Positions 7,932-16,314 of a DNA stretch of 64,000 bases are shown here, in pieces. The position numbers and the translations under genes are program-made. The DNA is from Kitasatospora terrestris (GTDB lineage: Bacteria; Actinomycetota; Actinomycetes; Streptomycetales; Streptomycetaceae): the NCBI RefSeq assembly GCF_039542905.1, contig NZ_BAABIS010000001.1, positions 8,308,001-8,372,000 on the forward strand, given 5' to 3'. The notes beneath the pieces were generated by a model. It did not search any database, was not told where the DNA came from, and saw only the letters and a list, made by a program, of their open reading frames with translations. Position 1 is the first letter of the stretch; every line of letters starts with the position of its first letter.

Positions 7932-10190
7932 TCACCGGCCGAGCAGCCAGTGCGAGCCGACCGTCCAGCCGAGGAAGCGGCGGGCGCCGGTGCCGTCCGG
8001 GTCGAAGCGGTGGCCGGCCGCGGCCAGCCGCAGGCCCTCGACGGCCGGGGTGAGGCGCGCCGGGTGCTCGCCGACGATCACGGCGAGGACGGCCTCCCGC
8101 TCCCGCGGCGAGCAGAGCGAGAGGTGGAAGACCAGCTGCCGCCAGGCGAACGCGGCGTTCTTCACCGTGGCCAGCGGCCACGGCTGCCGCTCGGCCAGCG
8201 CGACGAGCCGCCGCACCGTGCCGTACGCGCCGAGCGCCGCCGCCTCCCAGCCGCCGGCCGGCACGACGCCGACCGGCCCGGCGAGCACCGCCAGGTTGTG
8301 CGTGGTGAGGATCTGCGCCTGCTCGATCACCGTGCCGTTGGCCGCCACCGAGCGGGACGTGCCCGGGGTTCCCGCCCGCTGCCGGCACAGCGTGGAGAAC
8401 TCCCGCGCCACGACCGACTTCTCCCGGTCGCTCCCGGCCCGCTCGGCCAGCGCCCGCACCTCGGCGTAGTCGATGCCGTAGTACCGCTCGTACACCGTCC
8501 CCTCCAGCAGGCCGGCGGCGATCCGGGCGGCGGCCGGGAACTTCGGGGTGAAACCGCCCATGAAGATGTCGGCGGCCAGCTCCTCCGTGAACGGCAGCGG
8601 CTCCCCGGCCCGCCGGGCCAGCCCGGCGAGCTCGCTCACCAGCGGGTTCGGCGGGACGGTGCCGGGAAAGGTGCCGAGCGTCAGCTCGCCGAGCCGGCGC
8701 AGCGCGGCCAGACCGGTCCGCCGCGCGGCCGGGTCGCCGCTGCGGTGGGGGCGGACGGCCCGCACCCACGGCAGCTCCTCCGCGCGCACCTGGTGCGCGT
8801 AGTCGAGCAGCAGCAGCGAACGCCGGGCGGCGAACGCGCGGTGGCCCGCGGCCACCAGCCCGCGCAGCGCCGGGTCGGGGTGCGCGGCGGCCTCCGCCGC
8901 CGCGGCCAGCTGCGGGGCGAGCTCCGCCAGCACCTCGGCGGAGGGCACCAGGCCGCGGCCGATCAGCGTCTCGACCGGTGCGCTGGTGGCGGCCAGCACC
9001 GGCCGGTGCAGGGCCGCCGGCACCGCGGAACCGGCCGGGATCCCGCTCTCCGCCGCCTCCGCGGCGCTCACCGGGGCGAGCACCGCGTCCGGGTCGGCGA
9101 GGCCGTCCTCCTGGCCGAGCGTCGCGAGCCGGCCCAGCAGCACCTGGGCCAGCGCGTGGTGGGAGGGCAGCGCGGCCTGGGCCGCCTGCCCGGCGCGCAG
9201 CGCGGAGTGCCGCGCCGAACCGGGCAGGCCGCGGCGGCGCACCATCGCGTCCACGGAGGCGACCAGCAGCCCTCGCAGCTTCGGGTCGAGCGGCTCGCCG
9301 GCGACCGTGGCCTCCAGCGCCGCGCGCAGGATGCCGAGGTTCTCACCCGGCTTGCGGTGCTTGCCGCACAGCCGGTGCGCGGCGGCCAGCGTCCGGTAGC
9401 GGAGCAGCAGGGCGGCGCCGCGCCGGTGCCAGTCCGGCCCGGGGTCGACGGCGAGGGCGCGGCCCCCGTCCGCGGTCTCCAGCCAGTGCGCCAGCAGCTC
9501 GTCGGAGTACGGCAGCCAGACCGTCAGCGCCTCGCGCTGCGTCTCCACCGCGAGGTTCGGCCCGCGGGTCGCGAGCGTCGCGACGACATCGCCGACGGTG
9601 CGGCGGTGCACCGCGTCGGGCCGCGCCGCCGGGCCGCCGCCGGGCGGCGGGGTGAACCGCAGCCGGCCGGCGAACGGCGCCAGCTCCGCGACCAGCTCCA
9701 GCGCCGCGGACTGCTCGCCGGCCCGGACCAGCCACGCCACCGTCAGCAGCGCGGCCTCCTCGGGCACCGTGACCCGGTAGCGGCCGCTGTCCAGCAGGGC
9801 CCACAGCCCGGCGAGCCCGGCCTCGGTCAGCGCGTGGGCGAACAGCTCGGCCCGCCCCTCGGGAACCCCCGCCGCCCGGCACGCCTCGCGCTCGTACGGC
9901 TCCAACGGCCCCTCGGCGCAGGCCCGCCCGGTCGCGAAGCCGCCGCGCACCACCTCCGGCGTCACCCAGGCGGGCAGGCCGGCCACCGGCGTCCGGGAGC
10001 CGATCCGCAGGGTGCCGCCGGCGATGCCGGCCAGCACCTCGCGCCAGCGGCCCGCCTTCGCGTCCGCGCGGGAGCGGGTCGCCGGGTCGGGGTGCGACAG
10101 AGCGGTGGTGAACGCGCGGGCGAGCTGCCGGTGCGCGTAGTCGGTGGAGACGGTGGTCGTCGGGTGCTGCTGCTCAGCGTTCTCGTCCAT
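7932..10190 (-). CDS. Conserved actinomycete protein of unknown function, with a tRNA-like leader
   Basis: About 752 residues, rich in Ala, Leu and Arg, mostly predicted helical, with no signal peptide or membrane segment and no enzymatic motif I can recognise. Readable landmarks include the N-terminal GSRTPVAGLPAWVTPEVVRGGFATG, a central stretch with repeated Ala/Glu helices and the C-terminal RRFLGWTVGSHWLLGR. It resembles hypothetical proteins I have seen in Streptomyces, but I cannot assign a role. Two in-frame ATGs exist, at 10199 and 10190. The first lies inside the acceptor stem of a tRNA-shaped element, and the second starts on the terminal A of that element's CCA. I chose 10190 (MDENAEQQH). 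The divergent neighbour is an amino-acid permease. Confidence 0.75.
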   Translation of the reverse strand: MDENAEQQHPTTTVSTDYAHRQLARAFTTALSHPDPATRSRADAKAGRWREVLAGIAGGTLRIGSRTPVAGLPAWVTPEVVRGGFATGRACAEGPLEPYEREACRAAGVPEGRAELFAHALTEAGLAGLWALLDSGRYRVTVPEEAALLTVAWLVRAGEQSAALELVAELAPFAGRLRFTPPPGGGPAARPDAVHRRTVGDVVATLATRGPNLAVETQREALTVWLPYSDELLAHWLETADGGRALAVDPGPDWHRRGAALLLRYRTLAAAHRLCGKHRKPGENLGILRAALEATVAGEPLDPKLRGLLVASVDAMVRRRGLPGSARHSALRAGQAAQAALPSHHALAQVLLGRLATLGQEDGLADPDAVLAPVSAAEAAESGIPAGSAVPAALHRPVLAATSAPVETLIGRGLVPSAEVLAELAPQLAAAAEAAAHPDPALRGLVAAGHRAFAARRSLLLLDYAHQVRAEELPWVRAVRPHRSGDPAARRTGLAALRRLGELTLGTFPGTVPPNPLVSELAGLARRAGEPLPFTEELAADIFMGGFTPKFPAAARIAAGLLEGTVYERYYGIDYAEVRALAERAGSDREKSVVAREFSTLCRQRAGTPGTSRSVAANGTVIEQAQILTTHNLAVLAGPVGVVPAGGWEAAALGAYGTVRRLVALAERQPWPLATVKNAAFAWRQLVFHLSLCSPREREAVLAVIVGEHPARLTPAVEGLRLAAAGHRFDPDGTGARRFLGWTVGSHWLLGR

Positions 10191-10266
10191 GGCCGGCATG
10201 GCGGGCCCTGCCCCCGCACCCTCCAGGTCCCAAGCCCGGTGCTCTGACTCGTTGAGCTACATGCCG
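10190..10266 (-). ncRNA. tRNA(Pro)-like cloverleaf in the 5' leader, ending on the start codon
   Basis: Read on the minus strand, 77 nt fold as a full tRNA. Acceptor stem CGGCATG/CATGCCG has 7 of 7 pairs; T8 and A9 follow. The D stem is GCTC/GAGC (4/4), the anticodon stem CCGGG/CCTGG (5/5 with one G-T), and the anticodon loop CTTGGGA gives UGG, proline. The variable loop is 5 nt, the T stem GCGGG/CCCGC is 5/5 with a 7-nt loop, then G73 and an encoded CCA. The C1-G72 pair and G35, G36 match bacterial tRNA-Pro. Departures are the T loop GGCAGGG instead of TTCRANY, a D loop without GG, and G73 instead of A73. The final A is the A of the ATG at 10190. The structure is seen directly; whether it is processed, charged or regulatory is unknown. 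Confidence 0.75.
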
Positions 10267-10487
10267 TCGAGCGCCGAAACTACGGGGTGGTGCGGGGGCC
10301 GGGCAACGGAAAATACGGAGGCTCGGCGAGATGGCGGCCGCGCGCTGATCCGACAGGCTGTCAGAGCGGTAACGGGACGCCTGACACCTTGCCGGTTTGT
10401 CGGGGCGCGTCCAAGGGCTGAGACTCTGTCCACCGGCGGCGTGATCTTGCGGGCCGGGTCTGCTCGAAGCATGGACCTGAGGTGAGA

Positions 10488-11999
10488 ATGACCACGATGC
10501 CCGTGGGCCAGTCGGATGTCCGCTGGCCGCAGCCCAAGCGCGTGCGCCTGTTGGCGCTGGTCGCGCTGATCTTCTTCAGCGTCTCGGGAGGCGCCTACGG
10601 CATCGAGGAGCTGTTCTCCACGTCCGGACCGGGCATGGCGGTGCTGCTGATCATCGTCACCCCGCTGATCTACAGCGTGCCGCACGCCCTGGTCTGCGCC
10701 GAGCTCGGCACCGCGATACCGGTCGAGGGCGGCTACTACCACTGGGTCAAGCGCGGCCTGGGGCGCTTCTGGGCGTTCCAGCAGGGCGTGCTCAGCTGGG
10801 TGTGCAGCTTCGTCGACATGGCGCTCTATCCGGTGCTGTTCACCAGTTACCTGCAGAGCCTGGTCGGGGCGGTGGCGCCCGGCGAGCACGTCCTGTTCAC
10901 CGTCGGGCACCTGCGCTTCGACCTGAACTGGATGATCTGCGTCGGCGTGATCGTCGTCTTCACGCTGCTCAACCTGCTCGGCGCCGGCTGGGTCGGCGAC
11001 TCGTCGGTGGCCTTCGCGCTGATCTGCCTCACCCCGATGCTGGTGCTCACCGCGATCGGCGGCTACCACCTGGTCGCCGACGGCATCAACCCGATCTCCT
11101 CGATGACCGCCTCGCAGGACCAGTCCACCTGGAACGCGTTCGGCGCCGGCCTGTTCATCGTGATGTGGAACTACTGCGGCTGGGACTCGGTCTCCAACGT
11201 GGCCGGCGAGATGGAGAACCCCCGCAAGCACCTGCCCAAGGCGCTGGCCGTCTCGGTGGTCCTGATCATGGTCGGCTACCTGCTCCCCTCGATCGCCTCG
11301 CTGGCGGTCGGCGCGGACGGCGAGACCGGCTGGCAGAGCTGGGAAGCGGGCTCCTTCTCGGAGATCGCCAAGCAGCTGGCCGGCCCCTGGCTGCAGATCT
11401 CGGTGACCATCGGCGGCATGTTCGCCGCGGTCGCCATGTTCTCCGCGCTGCTCGCCGCCAACTCGCGCCTCCCGCTGGCGCTCTCCCGCGACGGCTACCT
11501 GCCGGGCTGGCTCTCCAAGGAGTCCAAGCGGTACAAGGCGCCGATCGCCTCGATCGTCGGCTCCTCGGTGATCTACGCGATGTTCTGCCTGAGCAGCTTC
11601 ACCGACCTGGTCGTCTTCGACGTCTTCCTCACCAACATCGGCATCCTGCTGGAGGTCGCCGCGCTGATCGCGCTGCGCATCAAGGCCCCGCAGATGGCCC
11701 GCCCGTACCGGATCCCCGGCGGCTGGTGGAGCCTGTCCGCGATCACGGCCAGCCTGCTGGCGGTCTGCGTCTGGGCGGCCTGGCAGCAGTACGCCGACGA
11801 GGGCACCAAGGCGGTCACCTACTCGCTCGCGGTGGTCGGCGGCTCGCTGCTGCTCTACCCGCTGCTCTCCCGCCGCAAGGCCGCCCGCGCCGCCGCCGAG
11901 GCCGACGCCGCCGGCTACGGGGTGTCAGGCGACACGCCGGAAACGGGACAGCTTGCAGGGTCCGCCCCCGCCGGTCGTACCGATAGCGTCGACGCATGA
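10488..11999 (+). CDS. APC-family amino-acid/polyamine permease
   Basis: A 503-residue integral membrane transporter with about 12 hydrophobic helices. The first carries the unwound substrate-site motif of the family (FFSVSGGAYGIEELF), and VEGGYYHWVKRGLG follows between helices 2 and 3. The ATG at 10488 is preceded by GAGG at 10479-10482; a second ATG at 10497 is possible. The stop overlaps the next start by four bases, so it is translationally coupled to a cupin and followed by an FAD oxidase. This order suggests uptake and oxidation of an amine or amino acid. The substrate is not visible from sequence. Confidence 0.88.
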   Translation: MTTMPVGQSDVRWPQPKRVRLLALVALIFFSVSGGAYGIEELFSTSGPGMAVLLIIVTPLIYSVPHALVCAELGTAIPVEGGYYHWVKRGLGRFWAFQQGVLSWVCSFVDMALYPVLFTSYLQSLVGAVAPGEHVLFTVGHLRFDLNWMICVGVIVVFTLLNLLGAGWVGDSSVAFALICLTPMLVLTAIGGYHLVADGINPISSMTASQDQSTWNAFGAGLFIVMWNYCGWDSVSNVAGEMENPRKHLPKALAVSVVLIMVGYLLPSIASLAVGADGETGWQSWEAGSFSEIAKQLAGPWLQISVTIGGMFAAVAMFSALLAANSRLPLALSRDGYLPGWLSKESKRYKAPIASIVGSSVIYAMFCLSSFTDLVVFDVFLTNIGILLEVAALIALRIKAPQMARPYRIPGGWWSLSAITASLLAVCVWAAWQQYADEGTKAVTYSLAVVGGSLLLYPLLSRRKAARAAAEADAAGYGVSGDTPETGQLAGSAPAGRTDSVDA

Positions 12000-12346
12000 T
12001 CGACAGCTTCGCCCTGCACGTACCCGACGTCGAGCTCGAACCCGAGCCGCTGGACCCGGACCAGATCGTCTCCGGGAACCCCGAGGTCACCGGAAAGGTG
12101 GTCTGGGAGTCCGAGGACGGCCGGCAGCTGCGCGGCGTCTGGCAGATCACCCCGGGCGTGGTGACCGACACCGAGGCCGACGAGCTGTTCGTCGTCCTCA
12201 GCGGCCGGGCCACCGTCCAGGTCGAGAACGGCCCGACCCTGGAGGTCGGGCCCGGCGACCTGGCCGTCCTGCGCGAGGGCGACCGGACCGTCTGGACGGT
12301 CCACGAGACCCTCCGCAAGGTGTACGCGATCAACCTCGGCCGATAG
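11996..12346 (+). CDS. Small cupin-domain protein
   Basis: A 116-residue single-domain cupin (beta-barrel) with the core ADELFVVLSGRATVQVENG and GPGDLAVLREGDRTVWTVHE. Proteins like this are found beside FAD-dependent amine oxidases and may bind the substrate or act as a small accessory enzyme. The usual histidine-rich metal motif is only partly present, so catalysis is doubtful. It starts within the stop codon of the permease (ATGA), which indicates one operon. Confidence 0.85.
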   Translation: MIDSFALHVPDVELEPEPLDPDQIVSGNPEVTGKVVWESEDGRQLRGVWQITPGVVTDTEADELFVVLSGRATVQVENGPTLEVGPGDLAVLREGDRTVWTVHETLRKVYAINLGR

Positions 12347-12433
12347 CGCCGGGCGATCGGACACGGCGGGTACAGCACGGCCGCCGGCCGGCAACCGACC
12401 CCGCCAAGCACTCTCGAGCAAGGAACCGAGACC

Positions 12434-13828
12434 ATGGACCCCGTCCACTCCCTCCGGGACGTCAAGCCGACCCCGTTCTGGCTGGACGACCCCGGCCGGC
12501 CGGAGGCGCAGCCCGCCCTCGTCGGTGACGCGCAGTGCGAACTGCTCGTCGTCGGCGGCGGCTACAGCGGCCTGTGGACGGCGCTCATCGCCAAGGAGCG
12601 CGAGCCCGGGCTGGACGTGGTCCTGGTCGAGGGCAAGGAGATCGGCTGGGCCGCCTCCGGCCGCAACGGCGGCTTCTGCGCCGCCAGCCTCACCCACGGC
12701 CTCGGCAACGGCCTGGAGCGCTGGCCGAACGAGCTCGCCCAGCTGGAGCGGCTCGGCCTCGACAACCTCCAGGCCATCGAGGACGCGGTCACCAAGTACG
12801 GCATCGACTGCGACTGGGAGCGCACCGGCGAACTCGACGTCGCCACCGAGCCCCACCAGGTCGAATGGATCCGCGAACTCGCCGACCTCGCCGGACAGTA
12901 CGGCACCGGCGGCGAGTTCCTGGACACCGACGGGATCCGCGCCCAGGTCAACTCCCCGACCTACCTCGCCGCCTTCTGGGACAAGGAGGGCGTCGCCATG
13001 GTCAATCCGGCCAAGCTCGCCTGGGGCCTCAAGCAGGCCTGCCTCGACGCCGGCGTCCGGATCTTCGAGCACACCCCCGCCACCGACCTCGCCGAGTCCG
13101 GCACCGGCATGGCCGTGAAGACCCCCTACGGCCGCGTCTTCGCCCGCAAAGTCGCGCTCGGCACCAACGTCTTCCCCTCGCTCGTCAAGCGCCTGCGCCC
13201 TTACACCGTCCCGGTCTACGACTACGCGCTGATGACCGAGCCGCTCAACGACGAGCAGCTCGCCGCGATCGGCTGGCAGGGCCGGCAGGGCATCGGCGAC
13301 AGCGCCAACCAGTTCCACTACTACCGGATGTCCGCCGACAACCGGATCCTGTGGGGCGGCTACGACGCGATCTACAACTTCGGCGGCCACGTCCGCGCCG
13401 AGTACGACCAGCGCCCGGCCACCTACCGCACCCTCGCCCAGCACTTCTTCACCACCTTCCCGCAGCTGGAGGGCCTGCGCTTCACCCACGCGTGGGGCGG
13501 CGCCATCGACACCTGCACCCGGTTCTCGGCGTTCTTCGAGACCGCGTACAAGGGCAAGGTCGCCATCGCCGCCGGCTACACCGGCCTCGGAGTCGGCGCC
13601 ACCCGCTTCGGCGCCGAAGTGATGCTCGACCTGCTCGCCGGCGAGCGGACCGAGCGCACCCAGCTGGAGATGGTCCGCAAGATGCCGCTGCCCTTCCCGC
13701 CCGAGCCGGTCCGCTGGGCCGGCATCGGGATCACCAAGTGGTCCCTCGACCGGGCCGACCGCAACGAGGGCCGACGCAACCTCTGGCTGCGCACCCTCGA
13801 CCGCTTCGGCCTCGGCTTCGACAGCTGA
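12434..13828 (+). CDS. FAD-dependent oxidoreductase of the D-amino-acid oxidase/PuuB type
   Basis: A 464-residue cytoplasmic flavoprotein. The dinucleotide-binding motif is LLVVGGGYSGLWTA near residue 37, followed by EIGWAASGRNGGF, which is typical for the DAO/glycine oxidase superfamily, and a C-terminal FAD contact region around AGYTGLGVGATRFGAE. Length and the GRNGG segment resemble gamma-glutamylputrescine oxidase and related amine oxidases. It follows the permease and cupin by 87 bases, with AAGGAA before the ATG. Probable role: oxidative deamination of the compound imported by the permease. The exact substrate is inference. Confidence 0.87.
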   Translation: MDPVHSLRDVKPTPFWLDDPGRPEAQPALVGDAQCELLVVGGGYSGLWTALIAKEREPGLDVVLVEGKEIGWAASGRNGGFCAASLTHGLGNGLERWPNELAQLERLGLDNLQAIEDAVTKYGIDCDWERTGELDVATEPHQVEWIRELADLAGQYGTGGEFLDTDGIRAQVNSPTYLAAFWDKEGVAMVNPAKLAWGLKQACLDAGVRIFEHTPATDLAESGTGMAVKTPYGRVFARKVALGTNVFPSLVKRLRPYTVPVYDYALMTEPLNDEQLAAIGWQGRQGIGDSANQFHYYRMSADNRILWGGYDAIYNFGGHVRAEYDQRPATYRTLAQHFFTTFPQLEGLRFTHAWGGAIDTCTRFSAFFETAYKGKVAIAAGYTGLGVGATRFGAEVMLDLLAGERTERTQLEMVRKMPLPFPPEPVRWAGIGITKWSLDRADRNEGRRNLWLRTLDRFGLGFDS

Positions 13829-13842
13829 CCCTCCGTCCGCAC

Positions 13843-13886
13843 CCGTCGGGGGCCCGGGACTCGTACGAGTCCCGGGCCCCCGACGG
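13843..13886. terminator. 44-bp perfect palindrome terminator
   Basis: The two halves are exact reverse complements with no loop mismatch (centre at 13864/13865, ACTCGTACGAGT), starting 14 bases after the oxidase stop. It is a strong factor-independent terminator candidate and would also insulate the following PRC-barrel gene. Confidence 0.8.
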
Positions 13887-13968
13887 CTTTCCCCCGCGGT
13901 GCATACCTCCGGCCGGTCGGGGCAACCGACGCCCACCGAGTCCGACCGACGGAAGGGACAGCACAGGC

Positions 13969-14322
13969 ATGGACCTCTGGGAGTACCGCGACACCGCCGG
14001 CCACCGCGCCGAGACCGACCTCGTCGGCTACCACGTCGAGGCGACCGACGGTCCGATCGGCCGGATCGACAAACTGTCCGACGCCATGGGCGCCCGCTAC
14101 CTGGTCGTCGACACCGGCCCGTGGATCTTCGGCAAGCTCGTCCTGCTGCCCGCCTGCACGGTGGTCCGCATCGATCCCGACGAGCACAAGGTCCACGTCG
14201 ACCGCTCCAAGGAGGACATCAAGAACGGCCCCGAACTCGGCGTCGCCGCCGAACCCAGCCGCGAGGACCGCGAGCGCCACGCCCTCTACTACACGCCCTT
14301 CTACGGCGGCCGCCAGATCTAG
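13969..14322 (+). CDS. PRC-barrel domain protein
   Basis: A 117-residue protein with a PRC-barrel (DLVGYHVEATDGPIGRIDKL, then ARYLVVDTGPWIFGKLVLLP) and a charged tail ending YTPFYGGRQI. Such small stand-alone PRC-barrel proteins are common in streptomycetes; related domains occur in RimM and photosystem H subunits, where they bind proteins or RNA. No catalytic residues are expected. The ATG is preceded by GGAAGGGA. It lies after the palindromic terminator, so it is probably transcribed separately. Confidence 0.85.
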   Translation: MDLWEYRDTAGHRAETDLVGYHVEATDGPIGRIDKLSDAMGARYLVVDTGPWIFGKLVLLPACTVVRIDPDEHKVHVDRSKEDIKNGPELGVAAEPSREDRERHALYYTPFYGGRQI

Positions 14323-14350
14323 GCCGCCCGGCCGGATGCTCCTATGGAAA

Positions 14351-15031
14351 TCAGTCCTCGACCTCGACCGCGGCGCGGATCTCCAGCGTCAGCGCGGCCA
14401 GGTCCGCGGTCCCGTTCTCGCCGGTGGCGTCCGTGACGATGCCGACCGTACTGCCGTCGGCCCAGGCGCAGGTGGTACGGGAGACGGACGGGTAGACCAG
14501 TACCGCGCAGAGCAGCTCGCCACCGAGTGGGCCGGCCGGGAAGGACCGCAGCTCGGTCACGGTGTCGCGCATCGGGTCGCCGCCGGCCATGCGGCCGAAG
14601 TACTTCCGCAACTCCCGCTGGGGCTCGGGGAAGCTGCCGGTCAGCCCGACCACGGTCAGGGCCTCCCCGGTGTGTCCGGTGGCCCCGTAGGTGGCAACCG
14701 CCAGCTCCCGGTACGGGCCCGGCGCCGTCGTCCGCCGCGCGAAGTCGGCCCGTACGGCCCGGCTGTTGCCGTCGTCCGGGAGCCGTGTCCGGTCGCCGAC
14801 CCGGTCCGCCAGGACGATCCGGTGCCCCGGCGGGGTGCCCGCGCCCGTCACGGCGGCCACCACCAGGGCGGTGGCCAGGCCTGCGACCACCACGCCCGCC
14901 ACCACGGGTCCGGGAGACACCCGGCGGTACCAGGGCAGTGGAGCCACGGGCTGGAGGGTGTTCGCCCAGATCGCCCGGAGGCCGGTCAGGTCTGCGGAGG
15001 GCTGGTCGGTCTCGGGCGTGGTGCCGGGCAC
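14351..15031 (-). CDS. Membrane-anchored protein of unknown function
   Basis: A 226-residue protein with a cytoplasmic N-terminus of about 40 residues, a single membrane helix (VVAGVVVAGLATALVVAAV) and an extracytoplasmic domain of about 160 residues. No known domain is recognised. Two cysteines in the outer domain (LLCAVLVYP and TTCAWADG) could form a disulfide. Start is a GTG at 15031. Similar single-pass proteins are common in Streptomyces. Confidence 0.65.
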   Translation of the reverse strand: MPGTTPETDQPSADLTGLRAIWANTLQPVAPLPWYRRVSPGPVVAGVVVAGLATALVVAAVTGAGTPPGHRIVLADRVGDRTRLPDDGNSRAVRADFARRTTAPGPYRELAVATYGATGHTGEALTVVGLTGSFPEPQRELRKYFGRMAGGDPMRDTVTELRSFPAGPLGGELLCAVLVYPSVSRTTCAWADGSTVGIVTDATGENGTADLAALTLEIRAAVEVED

Positions 15032-15104
15032 GTCGTCTCGTTCCGTGGAGGCGGTGGAGGAAGCGGGACGGATACTACGTCAGTGCACGGAACGGTCGCC
15101 GGTG

Positions 15105-16169
15105 TCAGGCCACCCAGGTGGTTTTGAGGGCGGAGACGGCGAAGCCCGGGCCGAAGCCGAGGAGGAGGCCGTGGGCGCCGGGGGGTGGTGGGGCGGTGTG
15201 GGTGCGGGCGAGGACGTCGAGGACGCTGGCGCCGCCGAGGTTGCCGACCTCGTCGAGGGAGGACCAGGAGTGGGAGAGCTGCTCGTCGTCCAGGCCGAGG
15301 CGGTCGGCGAGGTCGGTGAGCAGGGCGGGGCCGCCGGTGTGGGCGACGACGAAGTCGAGTGGCCACGGGCCGGTGGCGGGGCCGCCGTCGGGGAGCGGGC
15401 GGGCCAGCCAGTCGCGCAGGGCGGGTGAGGCCTCGGCGACCGAGCGCGGCGCGGATCGCTCGGAGTCGAAGTGCACGCCGGCGGCGTCGGTCCGCTTGCG
15501 GTAGCGCAGCGCGCTGCCGGGCAGCAGGTACTCCCAGGTGTCGGCGACGGCGAGGCCCGGCCCGAGCGGGCGGTCGGAGACCAGCAGGGCGGCGCCGGAG
15601 TCGCCCCACAACGCCTTGTAGATCATCATTTCCAGGTCGGTGTCGCCGTGGTGGTAGGTGCTGGAGAGCGACTCGGCGACCACCACCAGCACGGTCGTGC
15701 CGGGGTGGGCGCGGACGTGGTCCACCGCCGTGATCAGGGCGTGCGCGCCGCCGGCGCAGCCGAGTTGGGTCATCGGGCGGCGGGCGACGTCCGGGCGCAG
15801 GCCGAGCTCCGCGACCAGGTGGACGTCCAGGCCGGGCACCGCGTCGCCGGTGGAGTGGCTGGTGACGACGCAGTCGACGTCGGCGGGGGAGAGGTGGTGG
15901 GCGGCCAGGGCGCGGCGGGCGGCGGCGGTGCCCATCCGGCAGACGTCCGCGAAGGCGGTGGCGTTGCGCTCGGTGGCGTCGCGGTCGGCGAGGACGGTCT
16001 CGAACGGCTGGGAGTACCGCCGCTGCGCGGGCATCCGGCCGAGCACCCGTCGGACGGAGGCGAGGCGGGGGTGGTCGGCGTGGCGTCGCTCCACGTCCTC
16101 CGCGATCCGCCGGCGCGGGACCACGTGGCCCGGCAGTTCGACGGCGGGCCTGCCGATGTACACGACCAC
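15105..16169 (-). CDS. Type III polyketide synthase (chalcone/stilbene synthase family)
   Basis: A 354-residue thiolase-fold enzyme that condenses a CoA starter with malonyl-CoA units on one active site. The catalytic triad is visible: Cys in MTQLGCAGGAHAL, His in DFVVAHTGGPALL and Asn in EVGNLGGASV. Length (about 350-390 for the family) and the C-terminal GPGFAVSALKTTWVA fit type III PKS better than KAS III. I chose the GTG at 16169 because GAGG sits 7 bases before it; a GTG at 16190 is also in frame. No methyltransferase or P450 tailoring gene is adjacent, so the product (pyrone, alkylresorcinol or tetrahydroxynaphthalene type) cannot be predicted. Confidence 0.87.
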   Translation of the reverse strand: MVVYIGRPAVELPGHVVPRRRIAEDVERRHADHPRLASVRRVLGRMPAQRRYSQPFETVLADRDATERNATAFADVCRMGTAAARRALAAHHLSPADVDCVVTSHSTGDAVPGLDVHLVAELGLRPDVARRPMTQLGCAGGAHALITAVDHVRAHPGTTVLVVVAESLSSTYHHGDTDLEMMIYKALWGDSGAALLVSDRPLGPGLAVADTWEYLLPGSALRYRKRTDAAGVHFDSERSAPRSVAEASPALRDWLARPLPDGGPATGPWPLDFVVAHTGGPALLTDLADRLGLDDEQLSHSWSSLDEVGNLGGASVLDVLARTHTAPPPPGAHGLLLGFGPGFAVSALKTTWVA

Positions 16170-16314
16170 GCGGGCACCTCGTCCCTTCACGGCGGGCAGA
16201 CGATCTGCCGAGACGATCAGTCAATCTGCCACAGCCGCGGTCGAACCGTCATCGACCGCCCGCGGACCGATACACACTCCGCCACAACGGGACACGCGCA
16301 CCGCACACGCGCGG

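Noticed and set aside
10190..10266. An ordinary functional tRNA-Pro gene
   Set aside because: The T loop lacks TTC and A58, the D loop lacks GG, and the discriminator is G instead of A; it also runs into a start codon. I report it as tRNA-like.
15105..16169. 3-oxoacyl-ACP synthase III
   Set aside because: Triad spacing and the C-terminal GFGPGFAVSAL segment match type III PKS better.
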